From: JACPDH01 sp041671505
GTDB lineage: Bacteria; Acidobacteriota; Thermoanaerobaculia; Gp7-AA8
Direction: 5' to 3'
Assembly (NCBI GenBank): GCA_041671505.1
Contig: JBAZBK010000014.1
Span: 1 to 64,000 of the forward strand
Length of the DNA stretch: 64,000 nt
Part shown: one piece after another, positions 16,852 to 24,674 of the stretch
Layout: the number at the start of each line of letters is the position of its first letter
Position numbering within the stretch: position 1 is the first letter of the stretch
Position numbers and translations under genes: made by a program
Notes under the pieces: generated by a model
What the model saw: only the letters and a program-made list of their open reading frames with translations
What the model was told of the DNA's origin: nothing
The model's database searches: none

Positions 16852-19311
16852 CTACACCGCGTCCCAGCTCCCGACCCGGACCGTCTCCGCCTTCTTGTTC
16901 TTCACCTTGTACTTGCTCGAGCCGTGAAGCGCCTCGTTCTTCCATGCGCGCTCGAGGAAGCCGTCGAATCGCGGGTCGCTCTGCAGCGAATCGAGGTCCT
17001 CGTCGTCGTTCATGTTCCCGAGATTGAAGCCTGTCTCCTCCGCCTTGCGCAGCCAGTCGAACGCCGCCTCCTTGTTCCCGGAGCGCGCCTCCGCGCAGGC
17101 GAGGTTGTACATCGAAACACCGCGCCTGTAGCCGAGCGACACGCAGCGGCCGAACGCGTCCTTCGCCTTCGCAGTGTCGTCCATCGAGAGCGCGGCGAAA
17201 CCGAGGTTGAACCACGCGCGTCCCGCCTGCGGATAGAGGCGCACCGCTTCCTCGAATCGAGGCATCGAGTCGCGGAAGGCGTTCTCCTTGTCCCAGTTGC
17301 CGCGCTTGTTCTCACTGCTCCAGAGCGACAACTTGTCGTTGAGGGTAAGGAGCTCCGTGAAGCGAGCTTCGCCCCGAATCGATTTCAGGTCAGGGTCGTT
17401 CTCGAGCTTGTCGCGGCCCTCGAAGCCGTTGAGGATCGCCCCTTCCACCGCGTCGAGCGCCGCGCGGCGATCTCCCTTGATCGCATACGCGCACGCGAGG
17501 TTGTATCGGGCGATGGAGCTCTCCGGGTTGAGCCTGATCGCCTCGGCGAACGCGTCGATCGACGCGTCGAGCTCGCGGAGGCGGAGAAGATCGACTGCCG
17601 CATCCGCCCACTCGCCGGATTCGGTCGAACGATCACGACGAAGCGCATCGACACGCTCGCGAGCCTCCGTCACGCGGTCGGTCTCCCGGTCGCGGTAGCC
17701 TTCCCTCGCGCGCAGGTCGCGGATGAGACCGCGGAACGCCGCGTCAGAACGGACCGGGTCGAGGTCGGCGTCCGCGTCGATGTGATCGACGTCGTCGTAG
17801 CCTTCCTCGATCGCGCGGTCGAGCCACTTGACCGTGTTGGCGGCGTCACCCTGGATCGCGTAACCGCAGGCGATGTTGTACGCCGACGCGTCGGTCTTGA
17901 AGCCGACCTCGATCGCCTTCTCGAACGCAGAACGTGCCTGGTCGTAGCGATCGCTGTTGTGCATCTCCATGCCGCGCTGGTACCAGCGCTCGCCTTCCGA
18001 GGCCTCTTCGTTGTGCCGGCGCCCATTGCCGGCGAGAACCACTCCGTTCGCTTCGACCGGCTCGACCACCGAACGCACCGCATTCTCGACATCCGTCTCG
18101 ACCGCAACCCGCTCCCTGGTGGCCGTCTGCGTGCTGGTCGTGGTGTGAACCTGTTCGTGTGCCACCGCGACGCGCGCTTGCGGAACGGCGTCATTGACAG
18201 GCTTCGCCGCAAGACGCACCGTCGCGATCGGAAGCAGCGCAAACGCGGCCACGACTGCGGCGACCGTCGCAAAACGTCGAGAGACCGACTGCCGCGCGCC
18301 GCCGGCCCGAAGAATCGCAATGAGGCGCCCTTCGAGCTCGCTCGGCCTCGCCATCGCGAGACTGACGGATGCGTAACCTTCGGCGAGATCTTCGCCCGCT
18401 GCGATGCCGAGAAGATGGTGCGCGTAGTCCGACGCCCTCGCCCCGTGCTCGAGGACGAGATCGTCGCAGGCGCGCTCGCATTCGCGACGCGCATCGTGCT
18501 CCGCAAGCCACGCGAGCGGGTGGAACCAGTAAACCGACGTCGCGACCCGTCCCATGAAAAGCGTCATCACGTCGGCGCGGCGGACGTGCGCCATCTCGTG
18601 CAGCAGCACGACGCGAAGCCGCTCACGCGACCACTCGAGGGCGTCGATCGGCAGGATCATCGTCGCCTTCTTCAATCCCCAGACGACCGGAACGCTGATC
18701 TCGTCACTGAGCAGAAGCACTGTCTCACGCGACACGCCGAGCCGCTCGCGTGCCCGGTCGACCGCGCGGAGCATCACCTCGTCGGTCACGCGCGTGGCGC
18801 GACGCGCGATGCCGCCGAGCGCAACGAGTCCGAATGCGAGGCGCCCGAGAAGGAGAATCGGGATGGCCGCGAGAACGAGAACGATCGCGATGCCTCTCCA
18901 GTGCGCGCCGATCCAGGCGAGGCCGCTCACGGCGCGCAGCGCGCCCGTTTCGGCGAACGATACCGGCGCCGATGCGGCGACGCTTACGCCGCTCTTCGTC
19001 GATGCCTGCTCCTCGCCCGTCTTCCACGCGGGAAAGATGCGCTCCGGCCGCGCCGCCGCCGTCGCGGATTTCACGGACGCGGGGAGCACCTCCAGCCTCG
19101 CGTCGGGCAGCGCCATCATCAGCAGCGGAAGCGCGACGAGCGCCGCCATGCCGATCGACAGCACGAAGTGCCGCGAAGCCGCCGAGGCGCGAGGCATCGC
19201 CGCGAGAACGAGCTTCACGATCAGGAGAAGGAGCGTCGCGCGGATCACCACGTCGAGCGCAAAGGGGATCGCTCCCGGAACCACGTCGACGATGTTCTGG
19301 ATGGCGTTCAT
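16852..19311 (-). CDS. BlaR1/MecR1-like M56 metallopeptidase with TPR repeats
   Basis: An 819-residue membrane protease. Helices lie near residues 15-38, 48-68 and 137-168. The zinc site HEMAH is at 238-242, followed by a second hydrophobic stretch and RECERACDDLVLEHG, which supplies the third-ligand region. Another helix lies near 340. Instead of a beta-lactam sensor the C-terminal ~390 residues form tetratricopeptide-like repeats (ERWYQRGMEMHNSDRYDQ, SSIARYNLACAYAIKGD, GRAWFNLGFAALSMDD). In characterised pairs M56 proteases inactivate a BlaI repressor on receiving a signal; here the repressor gene lies 1 bp upstream. The TPR part probably binds a protein partner. The inducing signal is unknown. 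Confidence 0.85.
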   Translation of the reverse strand: MNAIQNIVDVVPGAIPFALDVVIRATLLLLIVKLVLAAMPRASAASRHFVLSIGMAALVALPLLMMALPDARLEVLPASVKSATAAARPERIFPAWKTGEEQASTKSGVSVAASAPVSFAETGALRAVSGLAWIGAHWRGIAIVLVLAAIPILLLGRLAFGLVALGGIARRATRVTDEVMLRAVDRARERLGVSRETVLLLSDEISVPVVWGLKKATMILPIDALEWSRERLRVVLLHEMAHVRRADVMTLFMGRVATSVYWFHPLAWLAEHDARRECERACDDLVLEHGARASDYAHHLLGIAAGEDLAEGYASVSLAMARPSELEGRLIAILRAGGARQSVSRRFATVAAVVAAFALLPIATVRLAAKPVNDAVPQARVAVAHEQVHTTTSTQTATRERVAVETDVENAVRSVVEPVEANGVVLAGNGRRHNEEASEGERWYQRGMEMHNSDRYDQARSAFEKAIEVGFKTDASAYNIACGYAIQGDAANTVKWLDRAIEEGYDDVDHIDADADLDPVRSDAAFRGLIRDLRAREGYRDRETDRVTEARERVDALRRDRSTESGEWADAAVDLLRLRELDASIDAFAEAIRLNPESSIARYNLACAYAIKGDRRAALDAVEGAILNGFEGRDKLENDPDLKSIRGEARFTELLTLNDKLSLWSSENKRGNWDKENAFRDSMPRFEEAVRLYPQAGRAWFNLGFAALSMDDTAKAKDAFGRCVSLGYRRGVSMYNLACAEARSGNKEAAFDWLRKAEETGFNLGNMNDDEDLDSLQSDPRFDGFLERAWKNEALHGSSKYKVKNKKAETVRVGSWDAV

Positions 19312-19312
19312 G

Positions 19313-19696
19313 TCAGCGACCCTCCCTGCGTGCCTGTTCGATCAGCGAGAGGAGCTCGTCGAGCTCCTCCCTCGGAATTTCGCGCTTCGGGCGTTCCAGC
19401 AGCGCGGCCACGACTCCGGTCACGGAACCGTCGAAGAATGTCGATACGACGTGGTCGAGCGCCGACGCCTTGGCCCGCTCGCGATTCACCGTCGGCTTGT
19501 ACACGTAGCGGGTGCCATCGTCTTCGTGACGGAGGTGCCCTTTCCGCTCGAGCACGCTGAGCGTCGCGCGCACCGCGGAATAGCTCGGCGGCTCGGCCAT
19601 CGATTCGAGAATCTCTCCCGCCGTCGCCTGTCCTTTGCGATAGACGATGTCCATCATTTCCCGTTCACGGCGACTCAGTGGATCTCGCTTCGGCAT
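19313..19696 (-). CDS. BlaI/MecI/CopY-family repressor
   Basis: A 127-residue winged-helix repressor. The start DPLSRREREMMDIVYRKG and the recognition region SYSAVRATLSVLERKGHLRH are typical; ATAGEILESM precedes it. The dimerisation tail VVSTFFDGSVTGVVAALLE follows. The family represses its own operon and is removed by proteolysis through the partner M56 protease, encoded immediately downstream. A palindrome 26 bp upstream of its ATG is a fitting operator, so autoregulation of the pair is likely. Confidence 0.88.
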   Translation of the reverse strand: MPKRDPLSRREREMMDIVYRKGQATAGEILESMAEPPSYSAVRATLSVLERKGHLRHEDDGTRYVYKPTVNRERAKASALDHVVSTFFDGSVTGVVAALLERPKREIPREELDELLSLIEQARREGR

Positions 19697-19721
19697 CGCG
19701 GCTCCTTCGGTGCTGAAAATC

Positions 19722-19733
19722 TAGCAGGTGCTA
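19722..19733. promoter_or_regulatory. putative BlaI-type operator
   Basis: TAGCAGGTGCTA is a perfect 5+5 dyad with a 2-bp centre, placed 26-37 bp upstream of the repressor ATG inside an A/T-rich patch. Position and symmetry suggest the binding site of the adjacent BlaI-like protein. Confidence 0.5.
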
Positions 19734-19815
19734 AAAAACTAGCTCCCTGATGCACGAAAGGCAACCCGTTGTCCGGAATGTGACCGGAAGATCCAAAACG
19801 TCGCAGGGCGGTTCG

Positions 19816-20955
19816 TCAGCGAGTGCGCAACGCCTGACGCTGCGCACCGAGGAAACCGATCGGAATTGGCGTCGCCCCGTCGAGCGCAAGCTCGGCGAGC
19901 GCCTTACCGAGCACCGACGCCATCTTGAAGCCATGTCCGGAGAGGCCCGCCGCGAAGACGACCTCGGGGTGCGCCGGATGGCGATCGACGACGAAGTGCT
20001 CGTCGGGAGTCATCGTGTACATGCAGACGGCGTGCGCCGCGACACGGTCGGTCACTCCCGGGAGATGCTCCGCCAGGAAGTCGGTTAGGCGGAGCTCGTC
20101 CGCCGGCCGTTGCGTCCGGTCGACCTCGAGCGGATCGGCCACCGCGTCGCCCCCCGTGTGCTCGGCGACCTTCACGCGCCCGTCTCCCAGGTCGGGAAAG
20201 CCGTAGAACACGCCGTCCGGAAGCTCGTAGAGAAATGCGGGTGCGCCGCGGTCGGCTCTGTAGGCATCCGAAGGAGAATGAAACCAGAAGAGCGGCTTCC
20301 GCCTCACCTCGAACGGCACGCCGAGATCGGACAGGAGCGACGAGGCCCACGCGCCCGCCGTGATGACCAGTCTGTCGGCGCTCCACGCCCCGCGGTCTGT
20401 CTCGACTTCGATCGTCCTGCCGCGCGCCGTCCAGGAAAGCACCGAGACGCCGATCTCCACGCGCGCACCGTTCTTCGTCGCGAGGTCGACGTGCGCGCGA
20501 ACGCACTCCTCCACGTCGAGGTAACCGGCGCGCGCCTCGAGGACGCCGCACATGCCGTCAGGCACGACGTATCCCGGGAATCGCCGCGCGACGTCGCGGC
20601 TCGAGAGCCGCTCGACCTCGAGTCCGTGACGCGACGCGCTGCCGAGCACGCCGCTCACGACGACTCCATCTTCCGGTCCGACCTCGAGGAGCCCCGTTTC
20701 GTGGCGCAGAGTCTTTCCGTAGCCGGCTGACAGCTCGTCCCAGAGGTCGTACGACATCCGGCAGAGCGGCACGTAGTCGGGATGCTCGAAGTATGCCTGG
20801 CGGATGATTCGAGTTTCGCCGTGCGAGCTCCCGCGATCGTGCGCGACCGGGAATCGGTCGAGCGCCACCGTCGAGACGCCTCGGCGCGCCAGATGGTAAA
20901 GCGCGGCCGACCCGACTCCGCCGCATCCGATCACGATCACGTCGGCGTGTTGCAT
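19816..20955 (-). CDS. sarcosine / N-methyl-amino-acid oxidase-like flavoprotein
   Basis: A 379-residue FAD enzyme of the monomeric sarcosine oxidase / N-methyltryptophan oxidase group. The N-terminal dinucleotide motif is VIVIGCGGVGSAALYHLARR. The substrate-side SSHGETRIIRQAY is present. Near the C-terminus Cys311 in HAVCMYTMTPDEHFVVD matches the Cys that holds FAD covalently in the family, and AGLSGHGFKMASVLG follows. Such enzymes oxidise secondary N-methyl amines to an aldehyde and amine, making H2O2. The exact amine cannot be read. ATG 20955 places the FAD motif at the very start; the frame extends 108 bp upstream without homologous sequence. It sits between the two BlaI/M56 modules. Confidence 0.85.
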   Translation of the reverse strand: MQHADVIVIGCGGVGSAALYHLARRGVSTVALDRFPVAHDRGSSHGETRIIRQAYFEHPDYVPLCRMSYDLWDELSAGYGKTLRHETGLLEVGPEDGVVVSGVLGSASRHGLEVERLSSRDVARRFPGYVVPDGMCGVLEARAGYLDVEECVRAHVDLATKNGARVEIGVSVLSWTARGRTIEVETDRGAWSADRLVITAGAWASSLLSDLGVPFEVRRKPLFWFHSPSDAYRADRGAPAFLYELPDGVFYGFPDLGDGRVKVAEHTGGDAVADPLEVDRTQRPADELRLTDFLAEHLPGVTDRVAAHAVCMYTMTPDEHFVVDRHPAHPEVVFAAGLSGHGFKMASVLGKALAELALDGATPIPIGFLGAQRQALRTR

Positions 20956-21119
20956 CCCTGTCGCTCTCCGCGCATGCGCAGATTCTCCTTCGTTCGCGCC
21001 AGGCCGCAGCATGATCGACTTCCAGACTGCAGACAACATCGTGTCGACCGACGCATCGTCCAAAATCGTCGCCGTCGTTTTCCGAATCGTGATGGCGCGC
21101 CGGCGACCGGCTGACTACA

Positions 21120-21133
21120 TTGACGTTAGTCAA
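21120..21133. promoter_or_regulatory. putative operator of second BlaI-like module
   Basis: TTGACGTTAGTCAA is a 5+5 dyad (TTGAC/GTCAA) with a 4-bp centre, 22 bp upstream of the repressor ATG. Its symmetry and place suggest autoregulation. TTGAC could also serve as a -35 element. Confidence 0.45.
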
Positions 21134-21155
21134 CTTCACGAGACCGAGGAGAGCG

Positions 21156-21578
21156 ATGACGCGACGCCGCCCCAGATCGAAGGAAAGCACCGACAGCTTT
21201 CTCCCCGAGGCCGAGCTCGAGACGCTCGCGGCACTGCACGAGCTCGGTGAGGCGGAGGCATCGCAGCTTCGCGAGGCGCTCGCGAAGTTCAGGCCCATGA
21301 CGCACGCGTCGATGGCGACTCTGCTGCGCCGGCTCGAGGAGCGCGGGCTCGTCAGCCACCGGAAGGCGGAGAGCGGAAAGGCCTTCGTCTACTCGGCGAC
21401 CGTCAAACCGACGGCTACGTACAGATCGCTCATGAAGCGCGTCCTCGAGCGCGTCTTCCGCAACGATGCGCTCGCCCTCGTCTCGACGCTCGTCGACGCG
21501 AAGCCGCTAAAGGATGACGAGATCGATCGCCTGCGCACCTTCGTCGACGAGCTCGACTCGCGCCGGAGGAAACGGTGA
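21156..21578 (+). CDS. BlaI/MecI-like transcriptional repressor
   Basis: A 140-residue winged-helix protein. The DNA-binding part contains ETLAALHELGEAEASQLREA and THASMATLLRRLEERGLVSH; VFRNDALALVSTLVDAK matches the dimerisation helix region. ATG 21156 follows GAGGAGAGCG, a good ribosome site; an in-frame TTG at 21120 would place the operator inside the gene. The stop overlaps the start of the partner protease by 4 bp, showing translational coupling. A role as proteolytically inactivated repressor is inferred from this pairing. Confidence 0.82.
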   Translation: MTRRRPRSKESTDSFLPEAELETLAALHELGEAEASQLREALAKFRPMTHASMATLLRRLEERGLVSHRKAESGKAFVYSATVKPTATYRSLMKRVLERVFRNDALALVSTLVDAKPLKDDEIDRLRTFVDELDSRRRKR

Positions 21579-22645
21579 CGGCGTTTGCTGCCTCCTGGAT
21601 CTCCCATCTCGCCGTCGGCGGCGTGCAGGCCGCGGCTGTGGGGCTTCTCGTGCTCGCGCTCGTCAGGCTCGCGCCACGATCGAGCGCGACGTGGAGGCAC
21701 GCGCTGCTCGCGCTCGCTCTCGTCAAATTCGCGCTGCCTCCGATGATCCCCTTCCCGTCGGGCCTCTTCACAGTAATGACACCCGTTGTCCGGCCGCCGT
21801 TCGGGGAGATGGAATCGGCGCTCCGGGGCGGCGAGCTTGCGATCGCGCTCCTCGTCGCACACGTCGTCGGGATGCTCGTGATGACCGGCCGCGTCGCGCT
21901 CGGGTGGCGCGCGTGGCGGCGATGGATCGCCGCATCGAGCCGCGACCAGGAGCTGTCGGAGCTCGCACGCTCGCTGGCGCTCGAGTCGGGCTGGCGAGGA
22001 GCGTCGCCGGAGGTGCGCATCGGCGCTTCGCTTCCCGTTCCACTCGCGGGCGGAGTCCGCACTCCTGTGATCCTGCTTCCTGCCCGGTTCGCCGGCAGCG
22101 CTGCTCGTGAACGTCTGGAGCTCGTGCTGCGCCACGAGCTCGAGCACATCACCCGGCGCGACCCGCTCTGGAATCTCGCCGGGTCGCTGCTCCGGACTCT
22201 CTGGTGGTGGCATCCCGTGCTCGCGCTCCTGTTGCGAGAGATGCGCCGCGTTCGCGAGGAGCGCTGTGACGACGCGGTCGTCTCGATCGCACCGGAGCGA
22301 GCGCGCGACTACGCGCACGCGCTGATCGATCTCGTTCCCCGCGCCGCATCCATCGCCATCCCGCTGCCGGCCTGCGGCGCGACGGGTTCGCTCTTCGAGC
22401 GGCGACTCCGCCGGCTGCTCGACGACGGCGCCGTGCGACGCCCGGCAATCGGACGTGCTGCGCGGCTTGCGATCGCACTTCTCGCGCTCGTGACGCTCCC
22501 CGGCTTCGGTCTGGCGAGGCTCGACGTCCTGCGCTTCCCGCGACACCAGGGCGGCGCAGCCGTGGAAGGCGCGACGCCTCACGCGCACGACCATCGCCAT
22601 ATCCACGGCCCCGCCGGCCAGCCGCCTGCCGCCTCGCAGCACTGA
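21575..22645 (+). CDS. BlaR1-like M56 membrane metallopeptidase with His-rich tail
   Basis: A 356-residue membrane protease with helices near 13-30, 43-60 and 87-108. Zinc motif HELEH lies at 187-191, with the downstream acidic region REERCDDAVV. A helix near 298-315 is followed by a short tail, the end of which is unusually His-rich (HAHDHRHIH). No periplasmic penicillin-binding or TPR domain is present, so it is a minimal form. It starts with GTG overlapping the repressor stop. It probably senses an unknown signal and destroys the repressor; the His cluster may bind metal, which would make metal a candidate signal. Confidence 0.82.
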   Translation: MTAFAASWISHLAVGGVQAAAVGLLVLALVRLAPRSSATWRHALLALALVKFALPPMIPFPSGLFTVMTPVVRPPFGEMESALRGGELAIALLVAHVVGMLVMTGRVALGWRAWRRWIAASSRDQELSELARSLALESGWRGASPEVRIGASLPVPLAGGVRTPVILLPARFAGSAARERLELVLRHELEHITRRDPLWNLAGSLLRTLWWWHPVLALLLREMRRVREERCDDAVVSIAPERARDYAHALIDLVPRAASIAIPLPACGATGSLFERRLRRLLDDGAVRRPAIGRAARLAIALLALVTLPGFGLARLDVLRFPRHQGGAAVEGATPHAHDHRHIHGPAGQPPAASQH

Positions 22646-22705
22646 CCGCTCCCGGGCGCCACGAACCAGCAACCCTGACCTCGATTTCTCATCGAAAGGA
22701 ACCGC

Positions 22706-24292
22706 ATGCAGAAAAATGACATTGGTCGATATTTGTTTTTCGCGCTCGTCGCGCTTTGCTGGATCGGAGCAGCGGAGGCGCACGGCGTGCAGCGCCTCGT
22801 GAACGGGCAGTGGTGGAGCGGGGAAGGCTTCGTCAAACGCGAGATGTACTCGGTGCAGGGAGTGCTGCGGACGGCGTGGGACGGGCCGGTCGACGCGACG
22901 ATCGACCTGCAGGGCAAGTTTGCGGTGCCCGCGTACGGTGACGCGCACAACCACCTCTTCGCCGACAACACGCGCGTCGCCGAGCAGATCGTCGCCTCGC
23001 TGCGCGCGGGCGTCTTCTACGTCGCGAACCCGAACAACACGGTGCGCCTCACCGTCACCGCCCGGACTCTCGTCAACACCTCCGAAAGCGTCGACGTCAT
23101 CTATGCGAACGGCGGCCTGACCGCCTCGGGTGGGCACCCGATCCAGATCTACGATCGCCTCGCGCCTCAGCTCGGGTTGACGCCGAAGGAGATGGAAGAC
23201 GAGGCGTACTTCGTCGTCGACGACGCGGCGGCGCTCGACCGGAAATGGCCGAAGATCCTCGAAGGGAAGCCCGACTTCATCAAGGCGTACCTCGAAACAT
23301 CCGAGGAGTACGAGAAGCGCGCGAAGGACCCTGCGTACTACGGAAAGCGGGGGCTCGACCCGGCGCTGCTTCCGACGATCGTCGCGAAGGCGCACGCGTC
23401 AGGGCTCCGCGTCGCCGTCCACATCCGCACGCGCAACGACTTTCGCGTCGCGGTCGAGTCGGGCGCCGACTGGATCGCGCATCTGCCGCTCGAACGGCTC
23501 ACCGCCGATGACGCGGCCCTCGCCCGCGAGCGCGGCACCGTCGTCGTGACGACCGTGCTCTCACATCGTTCGCTCGACGGCATCAGCGATGTCTCGACGA
23601 TCCACAAGGAGAACCTCGCGCTGCTTCGCGACGCGCGGGTGAAGCTCGCGGTCGGGGTCGACGGCGGGCACTCCGCGGTCGACGAGGTCGACGCGATCGC
23701 GAAGCTCGGCGTTCTTTCCAACTCCAGGCTCGTCGAGTTGCTCGTTCGCGACACTCCGCAGGTCATCTTCCCGAAACGAAAGCTCGGCTGCCTCGATGAC
23801 GGCTGCGAAGCGAGCTTCCTGACCCTCGAAGGCGATCCGCGGCACGACCTCGCCATGCTCCGGAAGATTTCGCTGCGCATGAAGAAGGGACACATGCTCG
23901 CGATCCCCGCGGAAGCTCCGAAGAAGGCCGGCATCGCCGACGCGATCGCTCCGAAGCTCCAGGCAGGAGACGTCGACGGCGCTTTCGCCGATTACGCGCG
24001 CCTCAAGAAAGAGCATCCCAGCGACTACGACTTTTCCGAGCCGCAGCTCAACGCCCTCGGGTACGCCGCGCTTCAGCACGGCGCCGTCGACGCGGCAATC
24101 CGCGTCTTCGAGCTCAACACGCAGATCTACCCCGGGTCGTTCAACGTCTGGGACAGCCTGGGAGAGGCGTGGAAGACGAAGGGAGACAAGACGAAGGCGA
24201 TCGAGTTCTACCGGAAGGCCGTGGAGCTGAACCCGCACTACGAAGCGGGAAAGAAGATTCTCGCGGAGCTGGAGAGCGAAGGGGAGCGTTAG
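22706..24292 (+). CDS. exported amidohydrolase with C-terminal TPR repeats
   Basis: A 528-residue protein with a signal peptide (hydrophobic core YLFFALVALCWIGAA, cleavage near AEAHG). The metal-dependent amidohydrolase fold shows the DAHNHL motif (His81, His83), KAHASGLRVAVHIR and GADWIAHLPLERL for later ligands, and VGVDGGHSAVDEVDA near the terminal Asp position. From about residue 400 two or three TPR units follow (LNALGYAALQHGAVDAAI, WDSLGEAWKTKGDKTKAI). Substrate is not predictable. It follows the second M56 gene by 60 bp on the same strand and could belong to that regulon, but no operator was seen before it. Confidence 0.78.
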   Translation: MQKNDIGRYLFFALVALCWIGAAEAHGVQRLVNGQWWSGEGFVKREMYSVQGVLRTAWDGPVDATIDLQGKFAVPAYGDAHNHLFADNTRVAEQIVASLRAGVFYVANPNNTVRLTVTARTLVNTSESVDVIYANGGLTASGGHPIQIYDRLAPQLGLTPKEMEDEAYFVVDDAAALDRKWPKILEGKPDFIKAYLETSEEYEKRAKDPAYYGKRGLDPALLPTIVAKAHASGLRVAVHIRTRNDFRVAVESGADWIAHLPLERLTADDAALARERGTVVVTTVLSHRSLDGISDVSTIHKENLALLRDARVKLAVGVDGGHSAVDEVDAIAKLGVLSNSRLVELLVRDTPQVIFPKRKLGCLDDGCEASFLTLEGDPRHDLAMLRKISLRMKKGHMLAIPAEAPKKAGIADAIAPKLQAGDVDGAFADYARLKKEHPSDYDFSEPQLNALGYAALQHGAVDAAIRVFELNTQIYPGSFNVWDSLGEAWKTKGDKTKAIEFYRKAVELNPHYEAGKKILAELESEGER

Positions 24293-24301
24293 GGCGAGGC
24301 G

Positions 24302-24553
24302 GTGTCATTCCGAGCGCAGCGAGGAATCTGCAGAAAGAAACTGCCACGAACCGAGTGGCCCACTCCATCCGAGCGGAGCGTGCAGGGTGTCATCCCGATG
24401 ACCGAGTCCCGCGAAGCGGGACGAGGAAGGAGGGATCTCGCAGGCTGGTACAGATGAAGTTCAATGCTCCTGCTTCTGCTCGTGGCACATGAGTACCAGC
24501 CTGCGAGGTCCCTCCTCCTTCCCCCGCTTCGCGGGGTCAGTCGTCGGGACGAC
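24302..24553. repeat. dispersed inverted-repeat cluster (GTCATCCCGA family)
   Basis: A short copy lies at 24303-24331 (GTCATTCCGAGCG...GAGGAATCTGC). It is followed by a long inverted pair at 24389-24553. That left arm has GTCATCCCGATGACC, a small palindrome TCCCGCGAAGCGGGA, and GGGATCTCGCAGGCTGGTAC. The right arm returns GTACCAGCCTGCGAGGTCCC, CCCGCTTCGCGGGG and TCGTCGGGACGAC. The core between arms is ~45 bp. Nearly the same long pair occurs at 61958-62114 and, more diverged, at 63741-63909. The gap 24293-24674 holds nothing else I recognise. Confidence 0.85.
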
Positions 24554-24674
24554 AGCTCCATCGAGCGTCGCAACTGGCCGAGTCTCTCGGAAACGCCGCT
24601 CGCAATGCCCTCTGCGTTCCGCCTCAACGCCTCCGCGCCTATACTGCTCGCCATCCAACGACGGAGGCCGCCCG

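Noticed and set aside
21389..23395. 668-codon frame on the minus strand
   Set aside because: It is antisense to the second BlaI/M56 pair and the amidohydrolase, all of which have clear motifs; its translation is low-complexity Arg/Glu/Asp.
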